A DNA stretch of 64,000 nt from Xanthomonas hortorum (GCF_002940005.1 NZ_MDEF01000016.1), one strand, 5' to 3'; numbered from the stretch's first letter, positions 43,540 through 52,757 are shown. Notes: a model not told the origin generated them from the letters alone. Numbers and translations are program-made.

Positions 43540-44244
43540 ATGCGATTCAAGCGACCGCAGGTGCGCTATGCCGACACGCCGCAACCTGCCACCCCTTACC
43601 AATCCGCCGCGCAGGTGTGGGACGACCGCATCGGTTCGGCCCGCGTCCAGGCCAAGAACTGGCGATTCATGGCCTTTGGCTGCCTCACGCTCGCGCTGCT
43701 GATGGCCGGCGGCCTGGTGTGGCGCTCGGCGCAATCCATCGTCACACCCTATGTCATCGAAGTCGATCAGTCGGGGCAGGTGCGCGCCGTCGGTGAAGCC
43801 GCCACGCCGTACCGGCCCGCCGATGCGCAAATCGCGCACCACTTGGCGCGCTTCGTGACGCTGGTGCGCTCGCTGTCCATCGACCCCATCGTGGTGCGGC
43901 AGAACTGGCTGGATGCCTACGACTACGCCACCGACAAGGGCGCGGCGGTGCTCAACGACTACGCCAGCAAGAACGACCCATTCGCCCGCATCGGCAAGGA
44001 GTCGGTGACGGTGCAGATCACCAGCGTGACCCGCGCCAGCGACACGTCTTTCAACGTGCGCTGGACGGAACAGCGGTTCATCAACGGTGCGCCCGCTGGC
44101 ACCGAACGCTGGAACGCCGTGCTTTCCACTGTCCTGCAAACCCCGCGCACCGAACAGCGTCTGCGCAAGAACCCGCTGGGTATCTACGTCAATGGCCTGT
44201 CGTGGAGCCGCGAACTGGATTCTTCCGAAGGAGCCAAGCCATGA
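43540..44244 (+). CDS. trbF: TrbF, T4SS bridge component (VirB8-like)
   Basis: 234 residues. Cytoplasmic head with PQPATPYQSAAQVWDDRIGS, one membrane helix (about 47-65), and a periplasmic VirB8-type domain with YVIEVDQSGQVRAVGEA and SFNVRWTEQRF. AAGGAG precedes the ATG by 8 bases. It overlaps trbG by ATGA. Confidence 0.92.
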   Translation: MRFKRPQVRYADTPQPATPYQSAAQVWDDRIGSARVQAKNWRFMAFGCLTLALLMAGGLVWRSAQSIVTPYVIEVDQSGQVRAVGEAATPYRPADAQIAHHLARFVTLVRSLSIDPIVVRQNWLDAYDYATDKGAAVLNDYASKNDPFARIGKESVTVQITSVTRASDTSFNVRWTEQRFINGAPAGTERWNAVLSTVLQTPRTEQRLRKNPLGIYVNGLSWSRELDSSEGAKP

Positions 44245-45233
44245 ATGCACTTTTCCGTAAATCCGTTTTGCCGTTGATCGTGCTGGCCCTTGCGGGCTGC
44301 GCCTCGCAGGGCAAGCCGCCGCCGTCTATTTCGCTCGACGAGCCGGTTAAGGCGCAGGCGCTGCCGGAGCCGCCCGCGCCGGTGGAAGTCGTTGCCGTGC
44401 CCGAGCCGCTGGCACTCCTGGCACAGTTGAAGCCGCTGCCTGAAGTGGACACGTCCCCGGCCGCGCCGGAGCCGGCCGACGAGAAGGTGCGCGTGTCCCG
44501 CGCCAATGCCGAGGCGCGCATCGCGCCGACCCGCGAGGGCTACGTCAATGCGATTCAGGTGTGGCCCTTCACCGATGGCGCGCTCTATCAGGTCTATGCC
44601 GCGCCGGGGCGCGTGACCGTGGTTTCGCTCCAGCCCGGCGAGGAACTTGTCACTGTCGCGGCCGGCGATACCGTGCGCTGGATCGTCGGCGATACATCCA
44701 GCGGCAGCGGCGATGCGCTGCGCGTCAATGTGCTGGTGAAGCCGATCCGGTCGAGCCTCAAAACCAATCTTGTCATCACCACCAGCCGCCGGACGTACCT
44801 GCTGGAGCTGACCTCGACGGATAAGGCATGGATGGCTTCGGTGTCCTGGGACTACCCGAAAGACCGGATGCTGGCCTTGCAGCGCCAGTCGCAGGCGGCC
44901 AGCGCCGCCGCGCCAGTCGATACCGGGTTGTCGCTGGAGAAGATCCGCTTCCGCTACGCGGTCAGCGGCAGCAATCCGCCGTGGAAGCCGCTGCGCGCCT
45001 TCGATGACGGCGAGAAGGTCTATATCCAATTCCCGCCTGGTATCGCGCAAGGCGAGCTGCCGCCGCTGTTCATCATCGGCGCGCAGGGCGACGGGCAACT
45101 GGTGAACTACCGTTTTCGCTCGCCGTACTACATCGTTGATCGGTTGTTTGGTGCGGCCGAACTGCGCCTGGGCGGTGATGGTGGCGACGCGGTGCGAATC
45201 GAACGCACCGATGGCGTTGCGCGGAGGAACTGA
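44241..45233 (+). CDS. trbG: TrbG, T4SS outer-membrane core component (VirB9-like)
   Basis: 330 residues. The signal region ends in a lipobox-like LALAGCAS, so it may be a lipoprotein. The VirB9 domain includes FTDGALYQVYAAPGRVTVVS, TDTxK-like STDKAWMASVSWDYP, and the C-terminal PPWKPLRAFDDGEKVYIQFP typical of TrbG/VirB9/CagX proteins. The start is the ATGA overlap with trbF. Confidence 0.92.
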   Translation: MNALFRKSVLPLIVLALAGCASQGKPPPSISLDEPVKAQALPEPPAPVEVVAVPEPLALLAQLKPLPEVDTSPAAPEPADEKVRVSRANAEARIAPTREGYVNAIQVWPFTDGALYQVYAAPGRVTVVSLQPGEELVTVAAGDTVRWIVGDTSSGSGDALRVNVLVKPIRSSLKTNLVITTSRRTYLLELTSTDKAWMASVSWDYPKDRMLALQRQSQAASAAAPVDTGLSLEKIRFRYAVSGSNPPWKPLRAFDDGEKVYIQFPPGIAQGELPPLFIIGAQGDGQLVNYRFRSPYYIVDRLFGAAELRLGGDGGDAVRIERTDGVARRN

Positions 45234-45235
45234 CC

Positions 45236-46504
45236 ATGAGCCAGGATGACACTCCCGACCTCGCCACGCCGCAGGCGGGCAAGGTATCGCCCGAGGCGGT
45301 GGCGCTGCGCGCGCAACCGCGCCCGGTCACGCGCCTGAACCGGCGCACGCTGGCCATCCTCGCTGGCGGCCTGTCGGTCGCCGTGCTCGGCGCGCTGATG
45401 TGGTCGCTGCAACCGCAGCGGCGCGGGGCCAACGAGCAGAACGAGCTTTACAACGTGGATCGCGTCTCGAAGTCCGAAGGGCTGGACGGACTGCCGGCCG
45501 ACTACTCGAAGCTGCCGCCGAAGGTGCCTGAGCTAGGGCCGCCGCTGCCTGGCGATCTTGGCCCGGCCATCGTGAAGTCGCAGCAGCCGGTGACGGCCGC
45601 CTACGCGGCCCCCGGCCACGACCCGAACGACGCGCTGCGCAAGGAAGCCGAAACGGCGGCGGCATCGTCGGTGTTCTTCCGCTCGGGTTCGCAGCAGGCC
45701 GCGCCGGTCGCGCAGACGCAGGTGGCCGCTGCGCCGGGCTTCGCCGCCAATGCGGCCTTCGACCCGCTGGCGGCCGGGCCTGCCTCGACGGCGGCCCAGC
45801 CTGCCGACCCGACCGCCGTACAGAATCGGCAAGACCAGAAGGAGGCTTTCCAGAAAGCCGGAACCACGGAAACCCGTAATTCCGGCAACCTGACCCTGCC
45901 GGCTTCGCCGTATCAGGTCATGGCCGGAACCGTGGTCGCAGGTGCCTTGGTGACAGGCATCAAGTCCGATCTGCCGGGCGACGTGATCGCCACGGTGACG
46001 GAGCCGGTCTATGACACGGCCACGGGCAAGTTCCTGCTGATCCCGCAGGGGTCGCGCATCCTCGGGCGCTACAACAGCCAGGTCAGCTACGGGCAGAGCC
46101 GCGTGCAGGTGGTATGGAACCGGATCATCTTGCCCGACACGTCTTCGCTCGCGCTCGACAACCTGGTCGGCACCGACCCGGCCGGCTATGCCGGGCTGGA
46201 AGATGATGTGGATTGGCATTGGGATCGCATCTTTGCCGGCGCGGCGCTGACCACGCTGCTGGGCATCGGTGCCGAGCTGGCCGCGCCGGAGAACCGCCAG
46301 GACGGTGATCGCGTCATCATCGCCGGCCGCGACAGCGCCCAAGACAGCATCAATCAGGTCGGCCAAGAGATGACCCGGCGCAACATGAACATCCAGCCGA
46401 CGCTGACCGAACAGCCGGGCCTGCCGGTTCGCATCATCGTCAACCGCGATCTGGTGCTGCGGCCGTACCAGCCGCTTTTCTTCAACAGGGGGACTTCACG
46501 ATGA
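45236..46504 (+). CDS. trbI: TrbI, T4SS core component (VirB10-like)
   Basis: 422 residues. Short cytoplasmic N-terminus, one membrane helix (about 40-58), a proline/alanine-rich periplasmic linker, then the VirB10 beta-barrel domain: PYQVMAGTVVAGALVTGIKS, LLIPQGSRILGRYNSQVSYG, and VNRDLVLRPYQP at the end. It spans both membranes and links the energy modules to the outer channel. Two bases after trbG; overlaps the next gene. Confidence 0.93.
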   Translation: MSQDDTPDLATPQAGKVSPEAVALRAQPRPVTRLNRRTLAILAGGLSVAVLGALMWSLQPQRRGANEQNELYNVDRVSKSEGLDGLPADYSKLPPKVPELGPPLPGDLGPAIVKSQQPVTAAYAAPGHDPNDALRKEAETAAASSVFFRSGSQQAAPVAQTQVAAAPGFAANAAFDPLAAGPASTAAQPADPTAVQNRQDQKEAFQKAGTTETRNSGNLTLPASPYQVMAGTVVAGALVTGIKSDLPGDVIATVTEPVYDTATGKFLLIPQGSRILGRYNSQVSYGQSRVQVVWNRIILPDTSSLALDNLVGTDPAGYAGLEDDVDWHWDRIFAGAALTTLLGIGAELAAPENRQDGDRVIIAGRDSAQDSINQVGQEMTRRNMNIQPTLTEQPGLPVRIIVNRDLVLRPYQPLFFNRGTSR

Positions 46505-46743
46505 CGACGCGCAAGCTGCGGCTGGGGCCGCTGCCGAAAACGGAATCCACGAAGCTGACCTTTGCCTGCCCGGCCGGCCTGAAAGACGAACTCGACCGCT
46601 ATGCCGCGCTCCATGCGCAGACCTATGGCGAAGCGGTCGATGCGGCGACGCTGATCCCGCACATGCTGGAAGCCTTCATAGCGGGGGATCGGGGATTCAG
46701 GAAGGGAGGCGCGGGCAAGGCCGCGCCGCCGAAGCCAAGCTGA
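46501..46743 (+). CDS. DUF2274 domain-containing protein
   Basis: 80 residues: LRLGPLPKTESTKLTFACPA, LKDELDRYAALHAQTYGEAV, DAATLIPHMLEAFIAGDRGF. This is DUF2274, the regular last gene of trb operons in this ICE family. The strand-helix-helix pattern resembles small DNA-binding proteins, but function is not known. It overlaps trbI by ATGA. Confidence 0.85.
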   Translation: MTTRKLRLGPLPKTESTKLTFACPAGLKDELDRYAALHAQTYGEAVDAATLIPHMLEAFIAGDRGFRKGGAGKAAPPKPS

Positions 46744-46774
46744 TGATGCCGGTTTCCCGTGGTATCCATCCCTC

Positions 46775-46807
46775 GAACGCGCAACCCAAGGCTGCGCGTT
46801 CTTCGTT
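46775..46807 (+). terminator. Probable terminator of the trb operon
   Basis: Nine-bp stem GAACGCGCA/TGCGCGTTC with a 9-base loop, followed by TTCGTT. It is 32 bases after the DUF2274 stop codon. The U-rich part is weak, so efficiency is uncertain. Confidence 0.6.
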
Positions 46808-47031
46808 CTGGAGGGCTGCGGCGTTGTGGTCTATGATGGCGAAACGCGGCCGCCGTCTGCTGGCAATCGTCCCCGATGCAGCACGCTCCGGCTTTCTACC
46901 GCGACGCTCTTATGTGGCTCCTAGCCCGCAACGCCGCAGTTCTGCAAAGCGGCCCAGAGTAGAGCTAAACCCGCGTCCCATATAGACTTCCAGCCATCAG
47001 GCTGTTTTCACTAATTGCTTGACACCGGCCC

Positions 47032-47039
47032 TTTTTTGT
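47032..47039. mobile_element. Candidate attR core TTTTTTGT
   Basis: Matches the TTTTTYRT-type target that Tn4371-like ICE integrases are known to use, and sits where expected: after the last backbone gene and 28 bases from the stop codon of an intact chromosomal gene. The matching attL copy is outside the window, so this is an inference from position and motif. Confidence 0.55.
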
Positions 47040-47066
47040 TTGAACGCCTGGATCAGCGCGTTTGGA

Positions 47067-48404
47067 TCAGCGTGCCTTCGGAGTCACGCGCCAGATCACA
47101 TTGCCCACATCGTCGGCCACCAGCAGCGCGCCGCTATTGTCGGGCGCCACACCGACCGGACGGCCCTGTGCATTGCCTTCGGCATCCAGAAAACCGTCCA
47201 GTACGGTGATCGGCGTGCCGCTGGGCTTGCCGTCCACGAACGGCACGAACAGCACCTTGTAGCCGCTGGGCGGATCGCGATTCCATGAGCCATGCTGGCC
47301 AATGAAAGCGCCCTGGCGGAAGCGCTCGGGGAGCAACGTACCGCTGGCAAAGCTCAGACCGAGCGAGGCGGTATGCGGCCCGAGTGCGTAATCGGGCTTG
47401 ATCGCCTTGGCCACCAGTTCGGCATTCTGCGGCTTGACCCGCTCGTCCACGTGCTGGCCGTAATAGCTGTAAGGCCAGCCGTAAAAGCCGCCATCGCGCA
47501 CCGAGGTCAGATAATCGGGTACCAGATCGCTGCCGATTTCATCGCGCTCGTTCACCACCACCCACAGCGATTTGCTCTGCGGCTCCCACGCGGTGCCGAC
47601 CGGATTGCGTAGCCCGCTGGCGAACACGCGGCTACTGCCGGTGGCCGGGTCGATCTCCAGAATCGCCGCGCGGTTGAGCTCGGCTTCCATGCCGTTTTCG
47701 GCCACATTGCTATTGGAGCCCACGCCTACATACAACTTGCTGCCATCGGCGCTGGCCAGCAGCGACTTGGTCCAATGATGATTCAGGCCGCCAGGAAGAT
47801 TGGCCACGAAGGTCGGCTTGGCGGTGATATGCGTATCGCCGGCCTTGTACGGAAAGCTCACCAGCGCATCCGCATTGGCGACATAGAACCGATCGCCGAC
47901 CAAGGCCATGCCGAACGGCGAAAACAGGCCGCTGACAAATTGCGTGCGCACCTCGGCCACACCGTCGCCATCAACATCGCGTAGCAGCGTGATGCGATTG
48001 GCGCTGGGCACCACGGCGCCGGCCTTGCTCATCATCGCGCCCTGCACTTTCTTGCGGATCCCGCCACCGCCTTCGGCATCGTCCGGCTTGGGCGGCTCTG
48101 CAGTTTCGGCCACCAGTACATCGCCGTTCGGCAGCACATAAACCCAACGTGGGTGGTCGAGATCGCGCGCGAACGCGGCGACCTGCAGATCGTCGGCAGC
48201 GATCGGCTTGGCGTTCTCGGTCCAGCGTTTGACCGGCGCCACCTTGACGGTGGGGATCAGGCGTTTGACCGGCTCGGGCAATTGCGGGTTGGGTCCGGTT
48301 CCCTGTTCGATGGCAAGCGTGGCGGTATCGCCGCAGGCGGCGAGAACGGCGACAGTCAGTAACGACAGCGGCCAACGAGCGAGCTTCAACGAGGGTGCAT
48401 TCAT
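47067..48404 (-). CDS. PQQ-type sugar dehydrogenase (sorbosone dehydrogenase family) lipoprotein
   Basis: 445 residues. Lipoprotein signal with LAACG box at 20-24. Beta-propeller sequence includes ITLLRDVDGDGVAEVRTQFV, GGLNHHWTKSLLASADGSKL, ERDEIGSDLVPDYLTSVRDG and IGQHGSWNRDPPSGYKVLFV, characteristic of the L-sorbosone/glucose dehydrogenase family. It would oxidise a sugar or aldehyde in the periplasm using PQQ. It is complete, so the ICE inserted downstream of, and not inside, the gene. Confidence 0.87.
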   Translation of the reverse strand: MNAPSLKLARWPLSLLTVAVLAACGDTATLAIEQGTGPNPQLPEPVKRLIPTVKVAPVKRWTENAKPIAADDLQVAAFARDLDHPRWVYVLPNGDVLVAETAEPPKPDDAEGGGGIRKKVQGAMMSKAGAVVPSANRITLLRDVDGDGVAEVRTQFVSGLFSPFGMALVGDRFYVANADALVSFPYKAGDTHITAKPTFVANLPGGLNHHWTKSLLASADGSKLYVGVGSNSNVAENGMEAELNRAAILEIDPATGSSRVFASGLRNPVGTAWEPQSKSLWVVVNERDEIGSDLVPDYLTSVRDGGFYGWPYSYYGQHVDERVKPQNAELVAKAIKPDYALGPHTASLGLSFASGTLLPERFRQGAFIGQHGSWNRDPPSGYKVLFVPFVDGKPSGTPITVLDGFLDAEGNAQGRPVGVAPDNSGALLVADDVGNVIWRVTPKAR

Positions 48405-48492
48405 TGGGGGGCAATCCTGAACAGTTGCGACAATCGGCCATCATGCCGTCAACACCACGTTGAGAAGTAAACACATCGTCAATGCAGGCGTG

Positions 48493-48801
48493 TCAGGGCG
48501 TAGGTTGCGGAGCGGCGCCCACTGGCAGCGGGTGCACTGCCACGATGCGATCCATCCAGATCCATTGCGGTTCCTGCGCTGCATCCAGATGATCCAGACG
48601 CAATTGGCCGTTGATGCCTTCGCGCTGCTGAGAATCGAGATAGGTCTGGATGGTGGGGCGTACGGCAACCGTGCCGCTGATGGTGCTGCCATCGTCCAGT
48701 TCGATCTGTACACGCTCCTGACCACCGAGCAGCGACACCCAGTGTTCGAGCGTTGCGATCTGTACCTGTTCCGAATAAACGTGCGGGGCGTATTTGGACA
48801 T
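48493..48801 (-). CDS. DUF3247 family protein
   Basis: 102 residues: YSEQVQIATLEHWVSLLGGQ, VQIELDDGSTISGTVAVRPT, QWIWMDRIVAVHPLP. This small family is known mainly from Xanthomonas and relatives and has no assigned function. The central part resembles a Sm-like or SH3-like beta barrel (DDGSTISGTV pattern), by eye only. It stands alone. Confidence 0.8.
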   Translation of the reverse strand: MSKYAPHVYSEQVQIATLEHWVSLLGGQERVQIELDDGSTISGTVAVRPTIQTYLDSQQREGINGQLRLDHLDAAQEPQWIWMDRIVAVHPLPVGAAPQPTP

Positions 48802-48926
48802 CGCGGCATCTCCGAAGAAGAAGTTGCCACGCTAGGCCACTGGCTGTGAAAGACGCACAAAACAGCGTCTTGCTTATGCAATCGCCTGGCTACGCATGAT
48901 CGCGCGAGGTGGATGCCGCGCGTGGG

Positions 48927-50960
48927 TCACTCCACCGATTCGCGCGCCGCGCGCACAGCGGTGACAAGTTGCGCAACGCTGTACGGCTTGGCCAGATGCT
49001 CCTGAAAACCGGAGTCCAGCGCGCGCTTGCGATCGTCGTCGCGTGCCAGTGCGGTCACTGCCACTGCCGGCAATGCAGTGGCGTCCAGCCCCAGGTTTTC
49101 GCGCACGGTGCGGATCAGTCCGTAGCCATCCATGCCCGGCATGCCGATGTCGGTGAGCATCAGATCGAAGCGTGCGTAACCGCGATGATCGATCAGGGCC
49201 AGTGCATCGGTGGCGCTGCCGGCGGTGACCACTTCGGCGCCCTGCTCTTCCAGCAGGCGGCGCAGGTAATCGAGCATGTCCGGCTGATCTTCCACTGCCA
49301 GCAGACGTAGGCCATTGAGCGCACGTGCTTCGATGATCTGCTCGGACATCAGCCGCCGGCGCAGCTCGCGCCGCGGCCGTTTGGCCTGATCGGGAATGTG
49401 CTCGGGCAGGCGCACGGTAAACGTGGCGCCCTTGCCGCGCCCGCCACTGGTGGCGCCCACCTGGCCGCCATGCATTTCCACCAATTGCTGCACGATCGCC
49501 AGGCCCAGGCCCAGACCGCCGTGCTGGCGCGTGGTGGTGCCGTCTGCCTGGCGGAAGCGCCCGAACAGATGCGGCAGGAATTCGGCGGCGATGCCGTCGC
49601 CGGAGTCGCGTACCGACACCAGCAGATGGCCGTCGTCGCGCTCGATGGTGACGTCGATGCGGCCGTGTGCCGGCGTGAACTTGATCGCGTTGGAGAGCAG
49701 ATTCCACAACACCTGCTGCAGCCGCGTGGCATCGCCGAGTACCAGGCACGGGGTGTCCGGCACGTGCACCTCCAGGATCTGATCCTTGCCTTCGGCAGCC
49801 AGTTCCTGGGTAGTCAGCGCTTCGTGCACCTGCTCGGCCAGATCCAGCGATTCGACCTCCAGCTGCACCTTGCCCAGCAGCATGCTGCTGAGATCGAGCA
49901 TGTCCGAGATCAGCCGCTTTTGCGCGCGTGCGCTGCTGGCGATCACCGACAGGCCCTTGTAGGTGGGTTGGCCTTCTTCGACCCGCTGCAGCAGCAGTTC
50001 GCTCCAGCCCAGAATCGTGGTCAATGGCGTACGCAATTCGTGCGACAGCGTGGCCAGGAACTCGTCCTTGAACCGCGCCATGCTCTCGGCCTCGTTGCGC
50101 GCAGTGCGCTCGGACTCGAGCAGTTGTTCGCGCGCCAATTCGATTTCGCGCTGTTCGGTGACATCCGGACTGCTGCCGGCAAGACCGATAAAGCGACCAT
50201 CGGCCGAATACCGCGGCGTGGCGGCCATTTCGATCCAGCGCCACTGGCCATCGTGGCGGCGCGCACGTACCAGCGCATGCAACGCGCGCTGCTCTTCCAG
50301 GGAAGCGGCCAGTTCGAACTGGAAGATCGACAGGTCGTCCGGATGCAGCAATTCGCTCCACGCCGAGACCGTGCCGCTGGAAATATCGATGCCGAAAAAT
50401 TCGCCGTAAGCGCTGTTGACGAAACGCACCACGCCTTGCGCGTCCAGCACCCAGACCGGCATCGGCAAGCCATCGGCCAGTGCGCTGAAGCGCGCCTCGC
50501 TCTCGGCCAGCTCGCGCTCGACGCGCTTGCGTTCGGTGATGTCCATGAACAGCACCGCCACCCGCGCCTGCTCCGGTTGCCCGACCCGGAACGCATCCAC
50601 CGAATACCAGCGCCGCAACGCCTTGGCCTGCATTTCGAAATGGATACGGTTGCCGGTGCGGGCAACGTGCCCATAGCGGTCGAACCACTCCTGCTCATGC
50701 TCGGCGAGCATGCCGCGCACGGAGACATTCACCGCGTTGGTCAGACCGGTGTAGCGCTCGAACGCGCCATTGGTCGAGCGAATCACGTAATCGACGGCTT
50801 TGTCGCCATCGAACACCATGTCGATGACGCAGAACCCCGCGTCCACGTTATGGAAGATCTCGTGATACATCGCAGGATCCAGGAACGGCTCGGCGATGGC
50901 GGCAGGCAGGCCGGCGGCCAATTCAGGGCTGGGACTGGAAGTGCTCAAATCGGGGTCCAC
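48927..50960 (-). CDS. PAS-domain hybrid sensor histidine kinase/response regulator
   Basis: 677 residues from a GTG start; no membrane segment, so it is cytoplasmic. Order: PAS-like domain (about 30-145), second PAS (155-275), HisKA with phosphorylated His307 in LSHELRTP, ATPase domain (NAIKFTPAHG, DSGDGIAAEF, GGLGLGLAIV; about 405-520) and a C-terminal receiver with Asp604 in MLTDIGMPGMDG. It senses an unknown cytoplasmic signal and probably passes phosphate through its own receiver to an unlinked partner. No regulator gene is beside it. Confidence 0.92.
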   Translation of the reverse strand: MDPDLSTSSPSPELAAGLPAAIAEPFLDPAMYHEIFHNVDAGFCVIDMVFDGDKAVDYVIRSTNGAFERYTGLTNAVNVSVRGMLAEHEQEWFDRYGHVARTGNRIHFEMQAKALRRWYSVDAFRVGQPEQARVAVLFMDITERKRVERELAESEARFSALADGLPMPVWVLDAQGVVRFVNSAYGEFFGIDISSGTVSAWSELLHPDDLSIFQFELAASLEEQRALHALVRARRHDGQWRWIEMAATPRYSADGRFIGLAGSSPDVTEQREIELAREQLLESERTARNEAESMARFKDEFLATLSHELRTPLTTILGWSELLLQRVEEGQPTYKGLSVIASSARAQKRLISDMLDLSSMLLGKVQLEVESLDLAEQVHEALTTQELAAEGKDQILEVHVPDTPCLVLGDATRLQQVLWNLLSNAIKFTPAHGRIDVTIERDDGHLLVSVRDSGDGIAAEFLPHLFGRFRQADGTTTRQHGGLGLGLAIVQQLVEMHGGQVGATSGGRGKGATFTVRLPEHIPDQAKRPRRELRRRLMSEQIIEARALNGLRLLAVEDQPDMLDYLRRLLEEQGAEVVTAGSATDALALIDHRGYARFDLMLTDIGMPGMDGYGLIRTVRENLGLDATALPAVAVTALARDDDRKRALDSGFQEHLAKPYSVAQLVTAVRAARESVE

Positions 50961-51067
50961 GGGTGATGCCGATGCGGATGACGGGCAGATGAAAACACGC
51001 CCGATGTCGTCAGCGGGTGCACGGGCAACTGACCGGATTCACGATTCACCCACAATCCCGAATCGCC

Positions 51068-51358
51068 TCACCACAGCAAGGCCGCAGACAGCGCGATAGC
51101 GGCGGCCAGCAACACGATGCCGGCAATCACGCCGCGCAAGACCCATTGCCCTTCGCGCCGCAACTGCTCATCCATCCAGCGTTGGGCTTCTTCGCGCCAG
51201 GCGGTCGAGCGCGCATGGTCGGCATCCAGCAACAACAAGCGCACGCGCGACAGCCCCAGCTCGGCGCATTCGCTGCGACAGCGCAGGCTGAAACCGTCCA
51301 CGCCGCTCGCGACCTGGGCGTCGAGCGGCAGTTGCAATTCGAGTTCAGGCCTGGACAT
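51068..51358 (-). CDS. Small membrane protein, unknown function
   Basis: 96 residues, not recognised. The first 65 residues are charged and helical (CRSECAELGLSRVRLLLLDA, REEAQRWMDEQLRREG), followed by one C-terminal membrane segment (WVLRGVIAGIVLLAAAIALS). Its start lies inside the 3' end of the upstream gene (14-base overlap), which suggests co-translation and joint function with it. Confidence 0.7.
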   Translation of the reverse strand: MSRPELELQLPLDAQVASGVDGFSLRCRSECAELGLSRVRLLLLDADHARSTAWREEAQRWMDEQLRREGQWVLRGVIAGIVLLAAAIALSAALLW

Positions 51359-51842
51359 AACGGGGACGCTCCTGATCCAGCTCGTGTTCCAGCGCCATGC
51401 GCGCCAGTTGGGTGTAATTGGCACGCGGGCCCTGGCCGCGACCGGTGAGCATTCCCTGGTAATCCAGGTCCTGCCAGACCCGCCCGGTCCATTCGACGCA
51501 ATCCTCGGCGATGACCAGCATCAACGAGTAACGGTAGTCGAGCCCATTGGCGGAGGTGTAGGCATAGACCGGCGGGAACTGCACCGCCACATCACCCTGC
51601 CGCGCCAGTGCAGCCAGATGCTCACGCAGTGCATCCCGTGGGTCTGCACCTGGCTCCAGACGCATCCCGCGGGTTGCCAGATCCAGATCCACATCGCTTT
51701 GCAACGCGACGAACGCGGCGGCACCGGTGGCCGGGTTGTGGCCGTGCTGCTTTGCCCAGTCGATGAACTGCAGGCGCACGTCCGACGGCATGTGTGCCGG
51801 CGCCGAGGAAGCTGACTTTGTGCGGAAAGAGTGGGTGTCCAT
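51345..51842 (-). CDS. Conserved hypothetical protein paired with a small membrane protein
   Basis: 165 residues, not recognised. Soluble; it contains QFPPVYAYTSANGLDYRYSL and VIAEDCVEWTGRVWQDLDYQ, which look like an ordered beta-rich domain. The start MDTHSFRTKS was chosen over an upstream in-frame ATG because the extra residues have no ribosome binding site or sensible sequence. The downstream membrane-anchored protein overlaps it. Confidence 0.7.
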   Translation of the reverse strand: MDTHSFRTKSASSAPAHMPSDVRLQFIDWAKQHGHNPATGAAAFVALQSDVDLDLATRGMRLEPGADPRDALREHLAALARQGDVAVQFPPVYAYTSANGLDYRYSLMLVIAEDCVEWTGRVWQDLDYQGMLTGRGQGPRANYTQLARMALEHELDQERPRYVQA

Positions 51843-52038
51843 GCTGGCGATCATCCGGTCCGCGCCGTGAAGCGCGGGCGCAGGCGCAGTGAACCCGCCG
51901 TCATGGCGGCGCGGCCGTGGATTAACCGCGCGCAACACCGATACATGCCCGGTTGCTGCCGCGTTGCGGGCGATCCAGCACACCCCCACACTGCTGGAAC
52001 ACCCGGTACGCCATGTACCTTCCGCTTGGAGACTTTCC

Positions 52039-52614
52039 ATGAAACGTTCCAGCCTTTACGGCGCCAGCCTGTTGCTGGCAGGACTGCTCGCGGCGACCGG
52101 TGTGCAGGCCCGCGTGCGTAATGTCACCGACCCTCAAGCGCCACGCGCGCTGAGCAGCGAAGGAAACGTGGATGTGCGCTGGACCGACCCGGCGCAGTTT
52201 GCCGAGATGCGCTTCAGCGGCAACCGCTGGGAGGCGCAGCGCGGCGATTGGGTGACCCAGCTGGCGACCCATTTCCAGCAAAGTGCCGCCCGCCGGCTTC
52301 CCGACGGCCAACACCTGAGCGTGACCATCACCGACATCCGCCGCGCCGGCCAGTACGAGCCCTGGCACGGCCCGCGCATGCAGGACGTGCGTATCGTCAA
52401 GGACATCTACCCGCCGCGCCTGAGTTTCAGCTACACGCTCACCGGCGCCAATGGCGAGGTGATCGATCAGGGCGAGCGCAAGCTGGTGGATTCGGCATTT
52501 CTGATGAGCGGCCCGCGCCTGACCGACAGCGATCCGTTGCGCTTCGAAAAAGCCATGATCGACGACTGGGTGCGCAAGCAGTTCCGTGGCGATCGGAGTA
52601 CGGCCGGGGTGTGA
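52039..52614 (+). CDS. DUF3016 domain-containing exported protein
   Basis: 191 residues. Signal peptide LYGASLLLAGLLAATGVQAR, cut near residue 24. Mature part has VDVRWTDPAQFAEMRFSGNR and the conserved LSVTITDIRRAGQYEPWHGP, then DVRIVKDIYPPRLSFSYTL, as in DUF3016 periplasmic or outer-membrane proteins of gamma-proteobacteria. Function unknown. It faces alr convergently across a mosaic repeat. Confidence 0.83.
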   Translation: MKRSSLYGASLLLAGLLAATGVQARVRNVTDPQAPRALSSEGNVDVRWTDPAQFAEMRFSGNRWEAQRGDWVTQLATHFQQSAARRLPDGQHLSVTITDIRRAGQYEPWHGPRMQDVRIVKDIYPPRLSFSYTLTGANGEVIDQGERKLVDSAFLMSGPRLTDSDPLRFEKAMIDDWVRKQFRGDRSTAGV

Positions 52615-52625
52615 GCTCCGCTTGA

Positions 52626-52757
52626 GCCCCTCTCCTGCGGGAGAGGGGTTGGGGTGAGGGTACGGGGGCGAAGCCTTCGTGTTTGTTCCGACTGCACGAG
52701 GCTTCGCTCGTACCCTCATCCGGCGCTGCGCGCCACCTTCTCCCGATGGGAGAAGGG
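52626..52757. repeat. Mosaic intergenic repeat, copy A
   Basis: Begins with hairpin CCCTCTCCTGCGGGAGAGGG, then GTTGGGGTGAGGGTAC, a variable middle bounded by GAAGCC/GGCTTCGC, then ACCCTCATCCGGCGCTGC and hairpin CTTCTCCCGATGGGAGAAG. A second copy in opposite orientation is upstream of msrB. It fills the space between convergent DUF3016 and alr genes, with a hairpin facing each, so it may act as a two-way terminator. Confidence 0.85.

Larger units (their letters stand above)
1..47039. mobile_element. Tn4371-family integrative and conjugative element, left end outside window
   Basis: The order DUF736, XRE, DUF2958, DUF2285, HTH, repA, parA, DUF2840, traF and relaxase, followed by cargo, then a LysR gene, EexN, traG, CopG and trbB-C-D-E-J-K-L-F-G-I, is the backbone of Tn4371-like ICEs as I know that family. 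The cargo sits between the relaxase gene and the LysR gene, a usual variable site. The tyrosine integrase and attL are not in the window. The right limit is placed at a TTTTTTGT motif fitting the family's TTTTTYRT-like target, between the trb genes and an intact chromosomal gene. The boundary is inferred; the module identity is secure. Confidence 0.88.
46744..47066. other. Non-coding junction region between the trb operon and chromosome
   Basis: Holds a hairpin terminator, about 220 bp with no convincing gene (short frames only), and the candidate attR core near its right end. The AT content rises after 46975, in keeping with an element end. No tRNA gene is present. Confidence 0.6.

Noticed and set aside
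46743..46985. Open frame of 80 codons after the DUF2274 gene
   Set aside because: Runs through the terminator hairpin, arginine/proline-rich without any family resemblance.
47067..48404. Sugar dehydrogenase gene disrupted by ICE insertion
   Set aside because: The reading frame is full length with a proper stop codon before the candidate att site.
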